From positions 2,666,001 through 2,730,000 of the forward strand of contig JADKAA010000029.1 in assembly GCA_016715465.1 (NCBI GenBank): a stretch of DNA of 64,000 nt, given 5' to 3'. The translations under genes and the position numbers were made by a program. Every line of letters begins with the position of its first letter. The first letter of the stretch is position 1. The DNA comes from Saprospiraceae bacterium. Lineage in GTDB: Bacteria > Bacteroidota > Bacteroidia > Chitinophagales > Saprospiraceae. The notes beneath the pieces were generated by a model that saw only the letters and a list, made by a program, of their open reading frames with translations, did not search any database and was not told the origin of the DNA. Below are positions 9,980 to 18,983 of the stretch, piece after piece.

Positions 9980-10739
9980 CTTTTGCTTCTTTGGTAAATT
10001 GATCAGAAATGGCCAGCCTATTCGTCAAATAGGTGGTGTATATGGTTTTTACTTCCTCTGCCGTAAAAGCATCTCCATGGGTGAGAAGCCAGGAAGGCGG
10101 AAGTGCGTCAACGATTTCGGCAATAACGTCTTCGGTCAGTTCATTTTTCATCAGCTCATTGGCTTCATCCAACCTGGAGGCTATGGGCAACAACACGTGG
10201 TCCTTGATAAGTGGGAAGGGGCGGGTGGCATGTGTCTGCCAGTTGGGCAGGTTGTGGTGGAAATAAAGACAGGCCCCATGGTCGATGAGCCACAGGTCGC
10301 CTTTCCACATGAGCATGTTGGTATTTTTGACGGTGCGATCCACATTGGTAATCAGGGCATCCATCCATACGATCATGGATGCTACCATTTCATTGACGTG
10401 GGTAACGGTGGGATCAAAGGTGATGGCTCCGGGTAAAAAACGAAGTCCCAGGTTTAAACCAACACTTGCTTTAAGAAGGTCCTGGATTTCTTCATCGGGC
10501 TCTGTCCTGCCAAAGCCTTCGTCGAGGTTGCAGAAGACCAAATCCGGAACCAGAAAGCCCAGATGGCGCGCCAATTCTCCACCAATGAATTCAGCAATGA
10601 GTGATTTATTTCCCTGACCGGCCCCCTTAAATTTTAAGACATACTTTTCCCCATCACCGGCTTCAACAATGGCAGGCAGAGACCCCCCTTCGCGCAAGGG
10701 CGTCACGTATCGGGTAACCTGTAGGGTCTGTATGTTCAA
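9957..10739 (-). CDS. HipA-fold kinase (HipA_2 type)
   Basis: A 260-residue protein with the HipA-like kinase core: nucleotide-binding Lys36 in YVLKFKGAGQG, catalytic loop with Asp134 and Asn141 in ITNVDRTVKNTNML, and metal-binding Asp153 in LWLIDHGACLYF. It lacks the N-terminal subdomain of Escherichia coli HipA, and no HipB-like HTH antitoxin gene is adjacent. The start shown is TTG. It leads a three-gene unit with DUF3037 and the SWIM protein. HipA kinases phosphorylate aminoacyl-tRNA synthetases or related targets; whether this one is a toxin cannot be judged from sequence. Confidence 0.8.
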   Translation of the reverse strand: MNIQTLQVTRYVTPLREGGSLPAIVEAGDGEKYVLKFKGAGQGNKSLIAEFIGGELARHLGFLVPDLVFCNLDEGFGRTEPDEEIQDLLKASVGLNLGLRFLPGAITFDPTVTHVNEMVASMIVWMDALITNVDRTVKNTNMLMWKGDLWLIDHGACLYFHHNLPNWQTHATRPFPLIKDHVLLPIASRLDEANELMKNELTEDVIAEIVDALPPSWLLTHGDAFTAEEVKTIYTTYLTNRLAISDQFTKEAKDARSNRI

Positions 10740-11178
10740 AGTAAATGGGTGGTTTTATTCATCTTACAAATGTAGCAAATAAGTCCTTACTCCGGCACAA
10801 CGGAGTGTCCTGTAAAAGAAAAACGGAGTGGTACTGTTACCAACTCCATTTTTCAAAATAAGAAAACTAATTATTATCTGTGGTAACCTATGCCAAAGCC
10901 ATCTGGCCGTGGCAATGTTCATAACGCTGGGTTCAAAGGCATGTTTATCCTTAACAAATAAATCATGATTTGCTTTTAGCCTACTCTACCCGACGCGAGG
11001 ATGTGCGAGAATTAGTTTTATTGTTTAACCTGTTTTTCTGAATGGCAGGTGCTGTGCGGCGCATTTGCGGGTCCCCACTAAAGGACAACCCTTATTTACC
11101 AGATGGATTAATCATAAGCAGGTGTAAAAGAAAGCAATTTTTATTTGAACTTCCTTTTACGCGCCGCTGTATTTTTTA
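10740..11178 (-). ncRNA. Structured gap downstream of recA, possible small RNA
   Basis: No convincing coding frame in 439 bp. On the minus strand there is a strong imperfect hairpin (TGCCA paired with TGGCA, with an inner GGCC/GGCT stem; plus-strand positions about 10890-10920), then the terminator-like hairpin at 10825-10847. A second small stem, ACTCCG at 10789-10794 with CGGAGT at 10801-10806, reuses the same GGAGT sequence, so alternative pairing is possible. I could not match it to tmRNA, RNase P or a riboswitch. A recA 3' untranslated region is an equally good reading. Confidence 0.3.
10825..10847. terminator. Intrinsic terminator hairpin
   Basis: GGAGTGGTA pairs with TACCAACTCC (one bulged A) around a CTGT loop. 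An A-run precedes it and a T-run follows, so it could stop transcription in both directions. It probably ends minus-strand transcription coming from recA. Confidence 0.55.
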
Positions 11179-12219
11179 TTATTCGTCATCCCCATCTGCG
11201 ACAGCTTCAGGTGCCAGTACGGGATTGTATTTTTCTTTGATCTTATCTTCTATCTGCCTGGCTACTTCGGGATTGTCATGCAAAAATTGTTTTGCCTGCT
11301 CTCTGCCCTGTGCAATTTTGGTGCCTTCATAACTAAACCAGCTGCCGCTTTTTTGGATGACATCGCATTCAACACCCAGATCGATGATTTCTCCTGTTTT
11401 GGATATGCCTTCTCCAAAGACGATGTCAAAAGTTGCTACCCTGAATGGAGGTGCCAGTTTGTTTTTCACCACCTTCACTTTTGTGGGATTGCCAACGACG
11501 TTGCCATCTTTATCCTTGATGGCGGTGCCTGACTTCCGGATGTCGAGCCTTAGGGATGCATAAAATTTAAGTGCGTTTCCACCGGTGGTCGTTTCCGGAT
11601 TGCCAAACATGACGCCGATTTTTTCCCTGAGTTGGTTGATGAAAATGCAGCAACAGCCGGTTCTACCGATGGTGCCTGTAAGTTTCCTCAGGGCCTGTGA
11701 CATCAGACGAGCCTGGAGACCCATTTTAGAGTCGCCCATTTCACCTTCGATCTCGGCTCTGGGCACCAGGGCAGCTACGGAGTCAATGACCAACAGGTCG
11801 ATGGCGCCTGACCGTATGAGGTTTTCGGCGATCTCCAGAGCTTGTTCTCCGTTGTCTGGCTGTGAAATAAATAAGTTTTCCGTATCCACACCCAGTGCTT
11901 CGGCATAAGACCGGTCAAAGGCGTGTTCTGCGTCAATAAAGGCAGCGATGCCGCCGGCTTTCTGGCACTCGGCAATGGCGTGGATGGTGAGGGTGGTCTT
12001 ACCTGAAGATTCAGGTCCGTAAATTTCCACAACCCGTCCTTTCGGAAAGCCGCCAATGCCGGTGGCAATGTCGAGGCTGAGTGAGCCGGTGGATATGGCT
12101 TCGGTGGCGATGACCTGCTTGTCTCCAAGCTTCATGATGATGCCTTTACCGTATTGCTTTTCTAACTTATCTACGGTTGTCTTAAGTGATTTGAGTTTTT
12201 CTTCCAGTTCTTTTGACAT
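11179..12219 (-). CDS. recA: Recombinase RecA
   Basis: A 346-residue RecA of normal length. Walker A is GPESSGKT at residues 68-75, followed by FIDAEHAFD, the Walker B stretch LLVIDSVAAL, and loop FINQLREKIGVMFGNPETTTGGNALKFYAS. It forms ATP-dependent filaments on single-stranded DNA for strand exchange and DNA-damage signalling. The ATG at 12219 is preceded by a TAnnTTTG box at 12239-12246. No typical LexA box was noticed. The C terminus is acidic, as usual. Single-gene transcript; gyrB lies upstream on the same strand. Confidence 0.98.
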   Translation of the reverse strand: MSKELEEKLKSLKTTVDKLEKQYGKGIIMKLGDKQVIATEAISTGSLSLDIATGIGGFPKGRVVEIYGPESSGKTTLTIHAIAECQKAGGIAAFIDAEHAFDRSYAEALGVDTENLFISQPDNGEQALEIAENLIRSGAIDLLVIDSVAALVPRAEIEGEMGDSKMGLQARLMSQALRKLTGTIGRTGCCCIFINQLREKIGVMFGNPETTTGGNALKFYASLRLDIRKSGTAIKDKDGNVVGNPTKVKVVKNKLAPPFRVATFDIVFGEGISKTGEIIDLGVECDVIQKSGSWFSYEGTKIAQGREQAKQFLHDNPEVARQIEDKIKEKYNPVLAPEAVADGDDE

Positions 12220-12238
12220 AATAATTAGTTTTACGATG

Positions 12239-12246
12239 CAAATATA
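12239..12246 (-). promoter_or_regulatory. Candidate -7 box for recA
   Basis: The minus strand reads TATATTTG, 19 nt upstream of the recA ATG, matching TAnnTTTG. A TTG about 30 bp further upstream could serve as the -33 element. Confidence 0.5.
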
Positions 12247-12337
12247 AATAATTTGACATCAATCAGACAAGTAATTTGTCATAAAAATGATAAAAAATAT
12301 TTAACCTGTTGTTTAACAGCTATTTAGCGTTGACAAG

Positions 12338-14299
12338 TTATACGTCAATTTTGGCGTATTTGGCATTTTCTTCGATAAATTGCCTTCTGGGTGGTACATC
12401 GTCGCCCATGAGCATGGAGAAAATACGGTCTGCTTCGAGGGCATCGTCGATGGTTATCCTGCGCAATGTCCTGGAAAGGGGATCCATGGTGGTTTCCCAC
12501 AGTTGTTCGGCGTTCATCTCACCCAGACCCTTATACCGCTGGACTTTTACATTGGCATCTTCCTTGCCCTTGCTGTAAAACTCAATGGCGGAGATGCGTT
12601 CTTCGTCATTCCAGCAATAGCTGAATTCCTTGCCTTTTCTCACCTGATAAAGGGGTGGCGCTGCAATGAAAATATACCCTTGCTCGATGAGGGGTCTCAT
12701 GTACCGGAAGAAGAAGGTAAGGATAAGGGTTGTAATGTGGCTGCCATCGACGTCGGCATCACACATGACCACTACTTTGTGGTACCTGAGTTTGTCGATG
12801 TTGAGAATGCGCTCTCCATCTTTATCCTGAATGCTCACGCCAAGTGCGGTGAACATGTTTTTGATTTCCTCGTTTTCGTAAATTCTGTGTTCCATGGCCT
12901 TTTCCACATTGAGAATCTTGCCCCGTAGTGGCAGGATGGCCTGGAAATTTCTATCCCTTCCCTGTTTGGCGGTGCCCCCTGCCGAGTCTCCCTCGACGAG
13001 GAACAATTCACTGATGGAAGGATCTTTGGAACTGCAATCTGAAAGCTTACCCGGCAATCCGCCTCCGGTGAGAACGGTTTTTCTTTGCACCATCTCCCTG
13101 GCTCTTTCTGCTGCGTTCCTTGCTGTTGCGGCCAATATGACCTTATCGATGATGCGTTTTGCCTGGCCGGGATTTTCTTCCAGGAAAAACTTCAGGGCAT
13201 CTCCCAAACTTCGGGATACGATGCCTGTGACTTCGGAGTTTCCCAGTTCACCTTTGGTTTGACCTTTAAACTGCGGTTCCGGAACTTTCACGGAAACGAT
13301 GGCGGTCAATCCCTCCCTGAAATCCTCGCCGGAAACATTGACTTTGGCCCGGGTGAACATGCCATTGTCTTCTCCGTATTGTTTGAAAAGCCGGGTTACT
13401 GCCCTTCTGAAACCCGCAACGTGGGTGCCACCCTCACGGGTGTTGATGTTGTTGACATAAGAATAAATATTCTCCTGGTAACCGGTGTTGTATTGCATGG
13501 CCACCTCCACTTCTACATTGTCCTCTTTGCTGGTTACATGGATGGGGGCGTCGATGATGGATGTCCTCGACTGGTCAATAAATTTTACAAACTCCATCAA
13601 ACCGCCATCGGAATGAAATTCCACTTTGCGGAATTCTCCCGTTTCTTCATTTGTATCGCGTTCATCGGTGATGCTGAGGGTAAGTCCCTTGTTTAGGTAA
13701 CTCAATTCCCTGAGTCTTTTTGCCAACGTGTCAAAATCGTAAACGCGCTCTGCAAAAATCTCGTCGTCCGGTATGAAGGTGATGGTAGTACCCCGCAGGT
13801 TTGAGTCTCCCAGCAAACGCACATCGGCAACTGGCTTTCCTTGTCGGTACTCCTGTTCAAACATCTTTCCTTCGCGGTGAACTTCAGCGCGCAGGTAGGA
13901 TGAAAGGGCATTTACACAGGATACACCCACCCCGTGCAGACCTCCGGATACTTTGTACGTGTCCTTGTCAAATTTACCTCCGGCGTGGAGCACGGTCATG
14001 ACCACTTCAAGCGCAGATTTTTGGAGTTTGTCGTGCATGCCGGTTGGAATGCCCCGTCCATTGTCTTTTACGGTAACGCTGTTGTCTTTGTGCACAAATA
14101 CATCGACACGGTCGCAATAGCCCGCCAGGTGTTCGTCAATTGAATTGTCTACAACCTCCCAAACCAGGTGGTGCAGACCTTTGGCATCGGTACTTCCAAT
14201 GTACATGCCCGGCCTTTTTCTGACCGCTTCAAGACCTTCAAGCGCCTGTATGTTGTTCGCTCCGTAATCACCATACGGAATATCGTCGTTTTCACTCAT
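12338..14299 (-). CDS. gyrB: DNA gyrase subunit B
   Basis: A 653-residue type IIA topoisomerase B subunit. It has the GHKL ATPase motifs (EVVDNSIDEHLAGY, DNGRGIPTG, GGLHGVGVSCVNALS), the Toprim motif EGDSAGGTAKQGRD and DADVDGSHI, and ends with the usual IEENAKYAKIDV. The length fits the short GyrB form without the proteobacterial insert. ParE is the alternative, but the ending and the GGTAKQGRDRNFQAILPLRGK block favour GyrB. A TATCTTTG box at 14333-14340 gives a leader of about 25 nt. gyrA is not in the window. Confidence 0.95.
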   Translation of the reverse strand: MSENDDIPYGDYGANNIQALEGLEAVRKRPGMYIGSTDAKGLHHLVWEVVDNSIDEHLAGYCDRVDVFVHKDNSVTVKDNGRGIPTGMHDKLQKSALEVVMTVLHAGGKFDKDTYKVSGGLHGVGVSCVNALSSYLRAEVHREGKMFEQEYRQGKPVADVRLLGDSNLRGTTITFIPDDEIFAERVYDFDTLAKRLRELSYLNKGLTLSITDERDTNEETGEFRKVEFHSDGGLMEFVKFIDQSRTSIIDAPIHVTSKEDNVEVEVAMQYNTGYQENIYSYVNNINTREGGTHVAGFRRAVTRLFKQYGEDNGMFTRAKVNVSGEDFREGLTAIVSVKVPEPQFKGQTKGELGNSEVTGIVSRSLGDALKFFLEENPGQAKRIIDKVILAATARNAAERAREMVQRKTVLTGGGLPGKLSDCSSKDPSISELFLVEGDSAGGTAKQGRDRNFQAILPLRGKILNVEKAMEHRIYENEEIKNMFTALGVSIQDKDGERILNIDKLRYHKVVVMCDADVDGSHITTLILTFFFRYMRPLIEQGYIFIAAPPLYQVRKGKEFSYCWNDEERISAIEFYSKGKEDANVKVQRYKGLGEMNAEQLWETTMDPLSRTLRRITIDDALEADRIFSMLMGDDVPPRRQFIEENAKYAKIDV

Positions 14300-14332
14300 A
14301 ACTGTCTATAATTCAAATGTTTTGAAAGACGG

Positions 14333-14340
14333 CAAAGATA
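14333..14340 (-). promoter_or_regulatory. Candidate -7 box for gyrB
   Basis: The minus strand reads TATCTTTG, a full match to TAnnTTTG, 33 nt upstream of the gyrB ATG. Confidence 0.55.
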
Positions 14341-14478
14341 ATCTTTTTCCATGACATTTTTTTAAATGTGTTCTGATTTTTTTTGGCCTTTTCATATCTT
14401 TCGTAGGGGTTTAACTGTTTGATATTCAACATAAAACATGGAAGCCACCACATAGTTTTCCCACAGGTCAAAGTTTTA

Positions 14479-14497
14479 TTTGCAACATTGTTGCAAA
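14479..14497. promoter_or_regulatory. Perfect 19-bp palindrome, probable Zur/Fur-type operator
   Basis: TTTGCAACA-T-TGTTGCAAA is a perfect 9-1-9 inverted repeat. It ends 5 bp before the -7 box at 14503-14510, so a bound repressor would cover the -33 region. The symmetry and size are those of Fur-superfamily boxes; the TGCAAC core resembles Zur-type sites rather than iron Fur boxes. The regulator itself is not in the window. Confidence 0.6.
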
Positions 14498-14502
14498 TAC
14501 CG

Positions 14503-14510
14503 TATCTTTG
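14503..14510 (+). promoter_or_regulatory. -7 box for the MerC-like gene
   Basis: TATCTTTG matches TAnnTTTG and lies 16 nt before the ATG at 14527, directly downstream of the 19-bp palindrome. Confidence 0.6.
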
Positions 14511-14526
14511 CAGTTCAAATAACGCG

Positions 14527-14928
14527 ATGTCATCCTTTTTCAGAATCAATCTTGACTTTGCCGGCATGGCTGCTTCTGCCATTTGTGCCATCCACTGTAT
14601 GGCCATGCCCCTAATTTTGACACTTGGTGTAGCCAATAGCAGCCATTTGTTCCACGACCACACTTTTGACCTGTTGATCATCGGTGCGGGTATTGTAATT
14701 GCCTATTTTTCTCTATGGGGTGATTACAGGAAACACCGTTCTACCCAGCCCCTTTGGATGGTAGCTGCCGGCTTCATCATCCTGGCCTGTGGTGTAACCC
14801 TGGGACACGACGGCATCCACATTTTGCTGAGTGTGCTCGGCAGTTCCATGGTGGCATCCGCCCACTATGTCAATTGGAAAAAATCCAGATCTTGTGTTTT
14901 GGTGTCCAATCCCCTCGCAGGCAGATAA
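14527..14928 (+). CDS. MerC-domain small membrane protein
   Basis: A 133-residue integral membrane protein with four hydrophobic helices. The first contains the MerC-type motif Cys20-x3-Cys24 in SAICAIHCMAMPL. A longer frame exists upstream, but its extra codons cover the palindrome and -7 box, so the ATG at 14527 is the likely start. MerC proteins were first described as mercury transporters. In Bacteroidota, isolated copies without other mer genes are common, and the operator here suggests control by metal starvation, perhaps zinc. No merA, merP or merR is nearby. The transported ion is not proven. Confidence 0.75.
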   Translation: MSSFFRINLDFAGMAASAICAIHCMAMPLILTLGVANSSHLFHDHTFDLLIIGAGIVIAYFSLWGDYRKHRSTQPLWMVAAGFIILACGVTLGHDGIHILLSVLGSSMVASAHYVNWKKSRSCVLVSNPLAGR

Positions 14929-15036
14929 TCACGTAATATTCTTAACTTAATTTTACTGTGCCATCAAGCCCTTGTTCACGTTTTATAATCAAAGGCTGAA
15001 CTAATTGGTGCTTTGCTTTTGCGATTGAGGGGTGTC

Positions 15037-15843
15037 TTATTTGTGGTTGAGGTTGTTGGATTTCGTCAGGTACAATTCCAGGGCCATTGACATGGATGGT
15101 GCCTCTTCCGAAGGTGCTACAATGTTTGCATAAAGTCCCCTGTCCAGTACGGCCTGTAACGTTGACTGACCGAACACGGCGATTCGCGTGTAGTTTTGTT
15201 TGAAATCGGGAAAGTTTTCATACAGGGACTCAATACCCTGGGGACTAAAAAATATAAGCACATCGTAGAATACATTTTCCAGGTCAGATAAATCGCTGGA
15301 AAGTGTCCTGTACATCAATACATCGGTAAACTCTATCTTGTTTTTTTCCAGGTAACCCACTACGTCTTTATTGCCCAGGTTGGAGTTGGGAAGCAGGAAT
15401 TTTTCGTTTGCTTTAAACTTATTGAAATAGGGGTGCAGGTCATCGAGTTTTTTCTTGCCGGCAAAAACCTTTCTTTTCCGGTAAATGATAAATTTCTGCA
15501 GGTAATTGGCAATTGCCTCAGTCACGCAAAAGTATTTGGTTTCCGGCGACATCTTAATGCGCATTTCTTCACAGATCTTGAAAAAATTCTCAATGGCATT
15601 TTTACTGCAAAAGATGATGCTGGTATATTCGTCCGGCCTGACCCTGTTTTTTCTGAATTCTTTTTCTTTAACTCCTTCAACGTGGATGAATGACCTCCAG
15701 TCGATGGTGAGGTTGTATTTTTTTTCAATGTCGTAATACGGAGATCTTTCCGGTTTGGGCTGGGAGACCAATATCGTTTTTATTGGTCGATACTCTTCAG
15801 TGTACTTAACTTTATTTTTGGAAGCAGTGCTTCTTGTTGTCAT
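15037..15843 (-). CDS. hemD: Uroporphyrinogen-III synthase
   Basis: A 268-residue HemD-family protein. Conserved family stretches are KTILVSQPKPERSPY at the N terminus, TSIIFCSKNAIENFF, and VLIFFSPQGIESL followed by IAVFGQSTLQAV. It cyclises hydroxymethylbilane to uroporphyrinogen III in the cytoplasm during tetrapyrrole synthesis. It lies 27 bp after a DUF4271 membrane-protein gene, an arrangement seen repeatedly in Bacteroidota. The family is divergent in sequence, but the neighbourhood adds support. Confidence 0.85.
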   Translation of the reverse strand: MTTRSTASKNKVKYTEEYRPIKTILVSQPKPERSPYYDIEKKYNLTIDWRSFIHVEGVKEKEFRKNRVRPDEYTSIIFCSKNAIENFFKICEEMRIKMSPETKYFCVTEAIANYLQKFIIYRKRKVFAGKKKLDDLHPYFNKFKANEKFLLPNSNLGNKDVVGYLEKNKIEFTDVLMYRTLSSDLSDLENVFYDVLIFFSPQGIESLYENFPDFKQNYTRIAVFGQSTLQAVLDRGLYANIVAPSEEAPSMSMALELYLTKSNNLNHK

Positions 15844-15870
15844 TTAGGTTAATTAACGTGATTAATCTTC

Positions 15871-16779
15871 TTACCCCTGTATGTTGGAAACCACCCTGAT
15901 TAACACTAAGAAAGGGGCAATTTCCGCGGTGCAAAGATAAATAAAAAAAGGAACTATTCCCTGACCGATTAAAAATAGGGAAATAGACAAACCACGTATG
16001 CTACGCAAAATATAAAACAAAACGATAATTCCCAAACCAAAGTATAACATTGGCAAATGAATGGTTTCAGGGCCGTATGCCAGCAACAAATTAAGCGGAA
16101 TAATAAATAAACCCAATAATATATTGAATACAAGAATTGAATAACTATACAGTGAACTCTCTTTGCTGACAGGGAAAATATTGCCAAGCAACCACATAAA
16201 CAGGTGCCGGACCACATAAATCGCAGTGATGCTTATAAAACAAAGGGTCCAGGTTTTTATGCCCGGCGGACCTCCGAAGTATTTTTGCCACAGGTAGACA
16301 AAAACGGCCATGTTGATGAAAAAGCCCAGGTAAAGCAGGGCAAAATGAAAATTATACCCTCCTGCTTCATCTCTTTTGGTAAGTTTCATCATGTTGATGT
16401 TGAACATGGAGCGCACTAAAAAGGATATCAGGCTTGTTTTATTGGTAATTACCACCGCCAAAATGGCCCATGAAAAGATCATGATCCAGAAAATGAAGCT
16501 GTTAGACACTTTCGGCTTCACCCTGGAAATTTCCTGCAACGGTGACTGGACAGGTTTTAACTGCTGGCGTCGCAAGGGAACATGATTCACCTCGAAAGGA
16601 TTGTCTGCAGCACGGCTGGTGTCGATTTGTGCCGGCTCGTTTGTAATGGGTTTTGCCGTATTGTCAATTCTTCCGGAAACTTCAAAAGGGTTCGTGTTGT
16701 TATTTTGACCGGGAAGGGTCGTTGAGACCCAGGAGGTAAATAATAAGCACAGCCACAATGTCTGAAATCCTTTCCGCAT
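15871..16779 (-). CDS. DUF4271 membrane protein
   Basis: A 302-residue protein with an N-terminal signal/anchor, a Pro/Gln-rich periplasmic stretch (residues about 25-85) and six to seven predicted membrane helices (from FIFWIMIFSWAILAVVI onward). The pattern and the position directly upstream of hemD identify DUF4271, a Bacteroidota family of unknown function. A TAATTTTG sequence on the minus strand at 16784-16791 sits only 4 nt before the ATG. If it is the -7 box, the message would be nearly leaderless or a later start would be used. Confidence 0.75.
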   Translation of the reverse strand: MRKGFQTLWLCLLFTSWVSTTLPGQNNNTNPFEVSGRIDNTAKPITNEPAQIDTSRAADNPFEVNHVPLRRQQLKPVQSPLQEISRVKPKVSNSFIFWIMIFSWAILAVVITNKTSLISFLVRSMFNINMMKLTKRDEAGGYNFHFALLYLGFFINMAVFVYLWQKYFGGPPGIKTWTLCFISITAIYVVRHLFMWLLGNIFPVSKESSLYSYSILVFNILLGLFIIPLNLLLAYGPETIHLPMLYFGLGIIVLFYILRSIRGLSISLFLIGQGIVPFFIYLCTAEIAPFLVLIRVVSNIQG

Positions 16780-16971
16780 GCTGCAAAATTAAATTTATTT
16801 TAGGGGATAAACCCAGCCAAAGCAAAATTTAGGGAAAAAGAGTGGATATTTATCGAAATACAGTTCATTTGAAACCGGCGGCAAATGGCCGCAAGGTAAA
16901 AAGCCCTACCTTTAACCACCGTAAAACATTCAACATTGGTATTTGACAAATGCAGGTAAAACAAACAAAAC

Positions 16972-18243
16972 ATGTCTGAACACCTGATCAAAAGGGTACT
17001 TGTGATGGGCAGCCTTGCCATTGTGGGCATCATCGCTGTGCAGTCTTTTTGGTTGTCCAAATCCTGGGACATCCGCGACAATGACTTTGACCAGTCTGTG
17101 ACCATTGCCTTGCGCAACGTAGCCCAGATCATTGCCAATTACAACAATGCAACCCTTCCTAAGTATAACCTCATACAGCGGCGCTCCTCCAATGTGTACG
17201 CCGTAAATGTCAACAGTAAAATCAACGACATTGGCGTACTGGAAGATTATTTATACCAGGAAATTTCCAACGTATTCATCAATACCGATTTTGAATACGC
17301 CGTATATGATTGTGCAAGCAGTGAAATGATCTATGGCAATTACTGCAAGATGGATAATTCGGCAAAAAGGAAAAAAGCATCCATCCTACCCAAATTTAAA
17401 CACCTGGATTATTACTTTGTCGTGAAGTTTCCGGAAAGAGAGAGTTACATCGTCAGCAACCTTTGGACCAACATACTTATTGGGTCGGTAGCCATACTTT
17501 CGGTTTTGTTTTTCACCTACAGCATCCTCATCATCATGCGTCAAAAGCGGTTGTCTGATCTGCAAAAAGACTTCATCAACAACATGACCCATGAATTCAA
17601 AACACCCATTTCTTCCATTCGCATCGCGGCCGATGTCATCCAAAATGATGTCCACATCCGGGAAAACCAGCGACTGTCGCGCTACGCCAACATCATACGG
17701 GAACAAAACCTTCGGCTCAACGATCAGGTAGAAAAAGTACTCAACGTAGCCCAACTGGAAAACGATACACTTAAACTCCACAAAGAACCCATCCAGCTCA
17801 ACAGCCTGTTGGCTGACATTGTGGAGGCCTCTGAAATTAAAATGGAAAAGGGGTCCATCCATTTTGTGGAAGAAGTAAAATCCATTACGGTCAATGCGGA
17901 TAAATTGCACCTCACCAATGTGGTGTACAACATCATCGACAATGCGGTAAAATACTGCGAAAAGGATCCGGAAATCGAAGTTGCCCTTATTTCACGGGAC
18001 AACGGAGTCGCCATCCGCATTCGCGACAATGGCATAGGCATTCCCAAAGAATACCTCAGGTTTCTGTTCGATAAGTTTTACCGGGTAAATACCGGAAATG
18101 TGCACAATGTCAAGGGTTTTGGCCTGGGTCTGTATTATGTAAAAAGCATCTGCAAAGCCCATGGCTGGGAAATACGCGTGGAATCAGAGCCCGAAACAGG
18201 TTCGGTCTTTGAGATAGATATACCCGAATATGCACATGGCTAA
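16972..18243 (+). CDS. Sensor histidine kinase (HisKA type)
   Basis: A 423-residue membrane kinase: helix at about 9-27 (VLVMGSLAIVGIIAVQSFWL), periplasmic domain to about 160, second helix (NILIGSVAILSVLFFTYSIL), then a HisKA domain with phospho-His in FINNMTHEFKTPISSIRIA. The ATPase domain has N box VVYNIIDNAVKYC, G1 IRIRDNGIGIP, F box LFDKFYRVNTGN and G2 GFGLGLYYVKSI. The regulator gene starts 56 bp later. The pair resembles RprX/RprY of Bacteroides. The signal is unknown. Confidence 0.9.
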   Translation: MSEHLIKRVLVMGSLAIVGIIAVQSFWLSKSWDIRDNDFDQSVTIALRNVAQIIANYNNATLPKYNLIQRRSSNVYAVNVNSKINDIGVLEDYLYQEISNVFINTDFEYAVYDCASSEMIYGNYCKMDNSAKRKKASILPKFKHLDYYFVVKFPERESYIVSNLWTNILIGSVAILSVLFFTYSILIIMRQKRLSDLQKDFINNMTHEFKTPISSIRIAADVIQNDVHIRENQRLSRYANIIREQNLRLNDQVEKVLNVAQLENDTLKLHKEPIQLNSLLADIVEASEIKMEKGSIHFVEEVKSITVNADKLHLTNVVYNIIDNAVKYCEKDPEIEVALISRDNGVAIRIRDNGIGIPKEYLRFLFDKFYRVNTGNVHNVKGFGLGLYYVKSICKAHGWEIRVESEPETGSVFEIDIPEYAHG

Positions 18244-18299
18244 TCTGTTAATTTTGTTTATATTTACATTCGGTGAAACCTAAATTTATACGATAACGA

Positions 18300-18983
18300 A
18301 TGACAAAGGCAAGAATCTTATATGTGGAAGATGATGAGACGCTGAGTTTTGTTACTTCAGACAACTTGTCTCTCAACGGCTATGAAGTGGTTCATTGTCT
18401 GGATGGGGAAACAGCAATCCAGGCCTTTGGCACAGATAGTTTTGACCTGTGTTTGCTCGACGTCATGCTGCCCAAAAAAGACGGCTTTACCCTGGCTTCT
18501 GAGATACGCAAAAAGAATCCGGAGATTCCCATCATTTTCCTGACCGCCAAATCTTTGAAAGAAGACCGCATCAACGGGCTTAAACTGGGCGCAGACGACT
18601 ACATCACCAAACCTTTCAGCATCGAAGAACTCATCCTGAAAATTGAGGTCTTTCTCAAGCGCAAATTCATCAACATCAAACAGGCCAGTAAATATTCAAT
18701 TGGCAAGCTGTTGTTTGATTATAAAAACCTCACCATTGTTACCGGCGACTCCGAAAAGACCCTCACCCAACGGGAAGCAGACCTTCTCAAGTTGCTCATC
18801 GAAAATAAAAACAATGTCATCAAACGCGAGGAAATCCTCGAACGTGTATGGGGTCAAAACGATTACTTTCTGGGCCGCAGCATGGATGTCTTTATCTCCC
18901 GTCTTCGCAAATACCTGAGCGATGACGACAACCTGAAGATCGACAACATTCACGGAGTGGGCTTTAAACTTATAGCACCTTGA
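18300..18983 (+). CDS. OmpR-family response regulator
   Basis: A 227-residue regulator: receiver (1-120) with EDDE acidic pocket, phospho-Asp in LCLLDVMLPKKDG and Lys in YITKPFSIEEL, followed by a winged-helix DNA-binding domain (about 130-226; LTQREADLLKLLIENKNNVI, SRLRKYLSDDDNLKIDNIHG). Partner of the kinase just upstream. It ends at a long inverted repeat shared with the convergent aroB. Confidence 0.92.
   Translation: MTKARILYVEDDETLSFVTSDNLSLNGYEVVHCLDGETAIQAFGTDSFDLCLLDVMLPKKDGFTLASEIRKKNPEIPIIFLTAKSLKEDRINGLKLGADDYITKPFSIEELILKIEVFLKRKFINIKQASKYSIGKLLFDYKNLTIVTGDSEKTLTQREADLLKLLIENKNNVIKREEILERVWGQNDYFLGRSMDVFISRLRKYLSDDDNLKIDNIHGVGFKLIAP

Noticed and set aside
10740..11178. tmRNA, RNase P RNA or tRNA downstream of recA
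   Set aside because: None of the conserved ends or loops of these RNAs could be found on either strand.
14313..14681. 122-codon open frame opposite the MerC-like gene and gyrB leader
   Set aside because: It is antisense to a well-supported membrane protein and covers both promoter boxes; its product has no coherent domain.
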